This document shows positions 31,456 to 34,816 of a stretch of 34,816 nt of DNA, in pieces (within the stretch, counting starts at the first letter, position 1; each line of letters starts with the position of its first letter). The notes beneath the pieces were generated by a model. The model searched no databases. It was not told the DNA's origin and saw only the letters and a list, made by a program, of their open reading frames with translations. The translations under genes and the position numbers were made by a program. Origin of the DNA: Sulfuritalea sp. (GTDB taxonomy: Bacteria > Pseudomonadota > Gammaproteobacteria > Burkholderiales > Rhodocyclaceae); assembly GCA_022842325.1 (NCBI GenBank), contig JALHPU010000042.1:1-34816 (forward strand), given 5' to 3'.

Positions 31456-32835
31456 ATGTCCTTCCCCATTCTGGCCTTTGTCGACCTCGAAACCACCGGT
31501 GCCACGGCGACCGCCGACCGCATCACCGAGATCGGCATTGTCGAGGTCGATGAACACGGCGTGCGCGAATGGTCTTCCCTGGTCAATCCGGGCACACCGA
31601 TATCGGGTTTCATCGAGCGCCTGACCGGCATTTCGAATGCCATGGTGGCCGATGCTCCGCCGTTCGAGGATCTCGCGGCGGAGGTCAGGGAGCGTCTCGA
31701 GGGACGTTTGTTCATCGCGCACAACGCGCGCTTCGACTACGGCTTCCTGAAGAACGAGTTCAAGCGTGCTGGCCTGGATTTCCGCGCCACGGTGCTATGT
31801 ACCGTGAAACTTTCGCGCAAGCTGTTTCCGCAACATGCCAAGCACAATCTTGACAGCCTGATCGAGCGCCACGGCCTGACCGTCAGCAGCCGGCATCGCG
31901 CGCTGGGCGACGCGAGGCTGATCCAGCAGTTCTGGACCCGGGTACAGGCCGAGATAGCGCCGGATCTGCTGGACGAAACCGTCAGGAAGCTGACGGCACG
32001 GCCGAGCCTGCCGGCCAATCTCGATCCGGCGGCAATCGACGATCTGCCGCAGGGCGCCGGCGTTTATCTGTTCTATGGCGAAAACGATCTGCCGCTGTAT
32101 GTCGGCAAGAGCAAGGAACTGAAGAAGCGCGTGCTGGCCCACTTCGCCGCCGATCATGCGGCAGCGAAAGAAATGCATCTGGCGCAGCAGGTACGGCGCA
32201 TCGAGTGCATCGAGACCGGCGGCGAGCTCGGCGCCCTGCTCAAGGAAGCGGCGCTGATCAAGCAATTGCAGCCGCTGCACAACCGGACCCTGCGCCGCAA
32301 CGATGAGCTGTGTTTCTGGCAACTCGTGGAAGAGCGCGCGGGTGAATGGCGGCCGCTGTTGTTGTCGGCGAGCGATCTCGGCTGTCGACAGCAGGAACAG
32401 TTGTTCGGGCCGTTCAAGAGCGCCAGGGAGGCCAAGCGCACGTTGACCGAACTGGCGAAGGAACACCGCCTCTGCCATGCGCTGCTCGGGCTGGAGAAAG
32501 TCAAACCCGGCAAACCCTGTTTTGCCCATCAGCTGCAGCAATGCAAGGGTGCCTGCGTCGGCAAGGAGCCGGTGTCCTTCCACAGCGCACGCCTGATGGC
32601 GGCGCTGGGCCGTCATCGCCTCGAACCATGGCCCTTTGTTGGGCCGGCCTTGGTCCGCGAAGGTGACGAGTTGCACCTGATCGATCACTGGCGGCATCTC
32701 GGTACGGCGCGCAGCGAAGCGGATCTGCATGATCTGCTGGATGCGCCGGTGCCGGACTTCGACCGCGATGCCTATCGCATCCTGCTCAAGGCGGTGGCAC
32801 GCATGGTGCCTCTGGTGGCGCCGCTGGGCGGCTGA
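31456..32835 (+). CDS. Exonuclease / GIY-YIG nuclease fusion (DNA polymerase III epsilon-like with UvrC-like domain)
   Basis: ATG 31456 is chosen because the domain starts at once; the frame opens at 31432. The 459-residue protein has an N-terminal DEDDh exonuclease (ILAFVDLETTGATATADRI, FIAHNARFDYGFLKNEFKRA, HRALGDARLIQQF) and then a GIY-YIG nuclease (GAGVYLFYGENDLPLYVGKS, KELKKRVLAHF). The C-terminal part has QQCKGACVGKEP, a Cys pair seen in Cho/UvrC-like proteins. This two-nuclease architecture is known in Proteobacteria and is thought to act in DNA repair, but its exact job is unclear. No ribosome binding site is seen. Confidence 0.85.
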   Translation: MSFPILAFVDLETTGATATADRITEIGIVEVDEHGVREWSSLVNPGTPISGFIERLTGISNAMVADAPPFEDLAAEVRERLEGRLFIAHNARFDYGFLKNEFKRAGLDFRATVLCTVKLSRKLFPQHAKHNLDSLIERHGLTVSSRHRALGDARLIQQFWTRVQAEIAPDLLDETVRKLTARPSLPANLDPAAIDDLPQGAGVYLFYGENDLPLYVGKSKELKKRVLAHFAADHAAAKEMHLAQQVRRIECIETGGELGALLKEAALIKQLQPLHNRTLRRNDELCFWQLVEERAGEWRPLLLSASDLGCRQQEQLFGPFKSAREAKRTLTELAKEHRLCHALLGLEKVKPGKPCFAHQLQQCKGACVGKEPVSFHSARLMAALGRHRLEPWPFVGPALVREGDELHLIDHWRHLGTARSEADLHDLLDAPVPDFDRDAYRILLKAVARMVPLVAPLGG

Positions 32836-32849
32836 CGCACCGGTTCGCG

Positions 32850-33740
32850 TCAGCGTGCTGCGGGTTTGCTGCGCATCAGCGCCAGCCGATCCTTGATTCC
32901 CGCCATTGCCGCCGCTGCGGCCTTTTCGCCTTCGAGCACGGCGCGATGGCGGCCGGCGAAATCGGTGGCTGGCAGTTCGGTAGTGATCGGCCTGATCACG
33001 ATGTCGGCCTCGGTTTTTTCAAAGCGGCCGATCGACTGGCCCATGATGGCGAAGGTCTGCAGCAGGACCTCGAAAGTGCTCGCGGTGCGGGCATCACGCG
33101 GATTGACGGAGATGTCCACCGCAATCACGAAGTCGGCGCCGAGGCTGCGCGCGGCACGTACCGGTATCGGACTGACCAGGCCGCCATCGACATATTCGTG
33201 GCCGTTGATGCTGACCGGCTGGAATACGCCGGGCACGGCGGACGAGGCGCGCACCGCCATGCCGGTGTTGCCGCTGCGAAAGAGTACGGATTCGCCGCTC
33301 TTCAAATCCGTGGCGACCACGGCAAAGCTGCGCGGCAGCTTTTCCAGGGGCCGGTTGGCCACCGCGCGATTGACGAAATTCTGCAGGGCTTCGCCCTTGA
33401 ACACGCCGCGATCCGGCAGCGACCAGTCGCCGATCTGGGCCGCGTCCATGTCCAGCGCGATCTTCTGCAATTCGAAGCCGGAAAGCCCGGAGGCATACAG
33501 CGCACCGACTACGGCGCCGGCGCTGGTGCCGACCACGATGTCGGGCACGATGCCTTGCGCTTCGAGCGCCTTGATGACGCCGATGTGGGCGAAGCCGCGT
33601 GCGGCGCCGCCACCCAATGCCAGGCCGATCTTGATCGGCGCCGGAGCCGGTGGCGGGGCCGGCCTTTCGCCCAGCAGGGCGCAACCCGACAGCAATGTGG
33701 CGGCAAGGACTGCGAACAGGAGACGAAGCGAGGCGTGCAT
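32850..33740 (-). CDS. Patatin-like phospholipase, lipoprotein
   Basis: A 296-residue protein with a lipoprotein signal (LATTLLSG-like LAATLLSGC, lipidated Cys20) and a full patatin domain. The oxyanion loop is ALGGGAARGFAHIG (about 42-54), the nucleophile elbow VVGTSAGAVVGAL (Ser about 73) and the catalytic Asp in YVDGGLVSPIPV (about 185). It should hydrolyse acyl-lipids at the inner or outer membrane, like RssA-type proteins. It converges on the exonuclease gene. Confidence 0.9.
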   Translation of the reverse strand: MHASLRLLFAVLAATLLSGCALLGERPAPPPAPAPIKIGLALGGGAARGFAHIGVIKALEAQGIVPDIVVGTSAGAVVGALYASGLSGFELQKIALDMDAAQIGDWSLPDRGVFKGEALQNFVNRAVANRPLEKLPRSFAVVATDLKSGESVLFRSGNTGMAVRASSAVPGVFQPVSINGHEYVDGGLVSPIPVRAARSLGADFVIAVDISVNPRDARTASTFEVLLQTFAIMGQSIGRFEKTEADIVIRPITTELPATDFAGRHRAVLEGEKAAAAAMAGIKDRLALMRSKPAAR

Positions 33741-33857
33741 GACTTCAGCAAGGCCGCGACGCGGCAGGCGTCGGCCGGGAGATTGATGGCACTACGGGCA
33801 GCAATGGCACCGGGTTCGCAGGCGCCGCCCCGGCGCCCGCCATGTCCGGTTGACGGC

Positions 33858-34106
33858 TTAGCTCGACGCGCCGGGTTTTCTGCCGGGGCTCTTGGGCGGA
33901 ATGTATCCCGCCACCCGACAGAGCACGGCTTCGACCTTTTCGCCATCGTTGCTGAAGCGCGTCACGCTGCATTTGGAAATCTCGCCACGCGCCGACAGAT
34001 CGGAAATCGAGCGGCGCACCTTGGCCAGGGAGAGCCCCGTCGCAGCAGCGATTTCGGAATCGAAACGCTGACCGTTGGCTTTCAGGTATTGCATGATTTC
34101 TTGCAT
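33858..34106 (-). CDS. Small winged-helix regulator
   Basis: ATG 34106 with GGAG upstream gives 82 residues. The whole protein is one winged helix: MQEIMQYLKANGQRFDSEIA, AATGLSLAKVRRSISDLSAR, then the beta wing GEISKCSVTRFSNDGEKVEA. It resembles FaeA/ArsR-like DNA-binding proteins. The frame extends upstream to 34163 but then overlaps the tRNA. Target unknown. Confidence 0.7.
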   Translation of the reverse strand: MQEIMQYLKANGQRFDSEIAAATGLSLAKVRRSISDLSARGEISKCSVTRFSNDGEKVEAVLCRVAGYIPPKSPGRKPGASS

Positions 34107-34133
34107 ATCAAGTGCTCCGCGTAAAGTTGAAGC

Positions 34134-34209
34134 TGGTGGGCCCAGCGAGACTCGAACTCGCAACCAAAGGATTATGAGTCCTCTGCTCTAACCATTGAGC
34201 TACAGGCCC
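34134..34209 (-). tRNA. tRNA with CAT anticodon, most likely tRNA-Ile2
   Basis: The 76-base cloverleaf has acceptor strand GGGCCTG pairing with TGGGCCC and an encoded CCA end (34134-34136). The D arm is GTAGCTCAATGGTTAGAGC, the anticodon loop ACTCATAAT, and the T loop GTTCGAGTC. The CAT anticodon occurs in Met and in Ile2 (lysidine-modified). The GGACTCATAATCC stem-loop resembles Ile2, and its position after rpoD also suits that call. Confidence 0.85.
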
Positions 34210-34221
34210 TGCGTTGAAGCG

Positions 34222-34248
34222 CAGCGGCTCGCGGTGCTTGAGCCGCTG
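34222..34248 (-). terminator. Hairpin between rpoD and the tRNA
   Basis: CAGCGGCTC and GAGCCGCTG form a perfect 9-bp stem with a 9-base loop just after the rpoD stop. There is no T-run, so it may be a processing or partial termination signal. Confidence 0.45.
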
Positions 34249-34259
34249 ATGGTGCACCA

Positions 34260-34816
<557 letters not shown>

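Noticed and set aside
31795..32730. 311-residue minus-strand frame
   Set aside because: It is antisense to the exonuclease/GIY-YIG gene and shows no domain of its own.
32946..34124. 392-residue plus-strand frame
   Set aside because: It is antisense to the patatin-like lipoprotein and the winged-helix gene, both with strong motifs.

Overview
The window is a high-GC bacterial chromosome segment, most likely from a betaproteobacterium (Rhodocyclales-like; inferred). The clues are a Bug-family solute-binding domain, an rpoD gene followed by a CAT-anticodon tRNA, and the style of the core genes. About 29 kb of horizontally acquired DNA lies next to about 5 kb of ordinary core chromosome (29.4-34.8 kb).

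Left part (1-9.9 kb). A complete IS256-type element (120-1544) has landed beside, and probably truncated, a small gene next to a Panacea-domain antitoxin-like gene. An all-minus operon follows (8902 down to 2659). It encodes a lipoprotein alpha/beta hydrolase, a Bug-type binding domain that appears joined across a frameshift to a CHAT (caspase-like) protease domain, an exported calcineurin-like phosphoesterase and a small unknown protein. Most carry signal peptides, so this looks like a cell-envelope system; I find it the most unusual gene set here. A B-box zinc-finger membrane protein lies upstream of its promoter.

Middle (9.9-21.5 kb). This is a run of regulators and toxin-antitoxin-like modules: an XRE regulator with two CTAAG-N5-CTTAG operators, an XRE-ImmA/IrrE metallopeptidase coupled to a PIN-domain protein, and a decayed HigB/HigA-like pair. 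An IS630-type transposase, an unknown gene and a 1875-residue protein with two separate tyrosine-recombinase catalytic domains follow.

Right island (21.6-29.3 kb). A large serine recombinase, a small protein and a CTX-phage-type replication initiator form a replicative or integrative element. Its cargo is an SDH-family Clp-fold protease with a small partner and a pair of small membrane/soluble genes, followed by a complete hipBA module with three operator copies. Pieces of the 3' end of an initiator tRNA (fMet) occur at 21626-21655, 27062-27074 and 29291-29325. They look like attachment-site scars from successive insertions at a tRNA-fMet gene.

Core (29.4-34.8 kb). Glutaredoxin-like protein, OmpA-domain protein, radical SAM protein, an exonuclease/GIY-YIG fusion, patatin-like lipoprotein, a small winged-helix regulator, tRNA-Ile2 (CAT) and the 3' part of rpoD.
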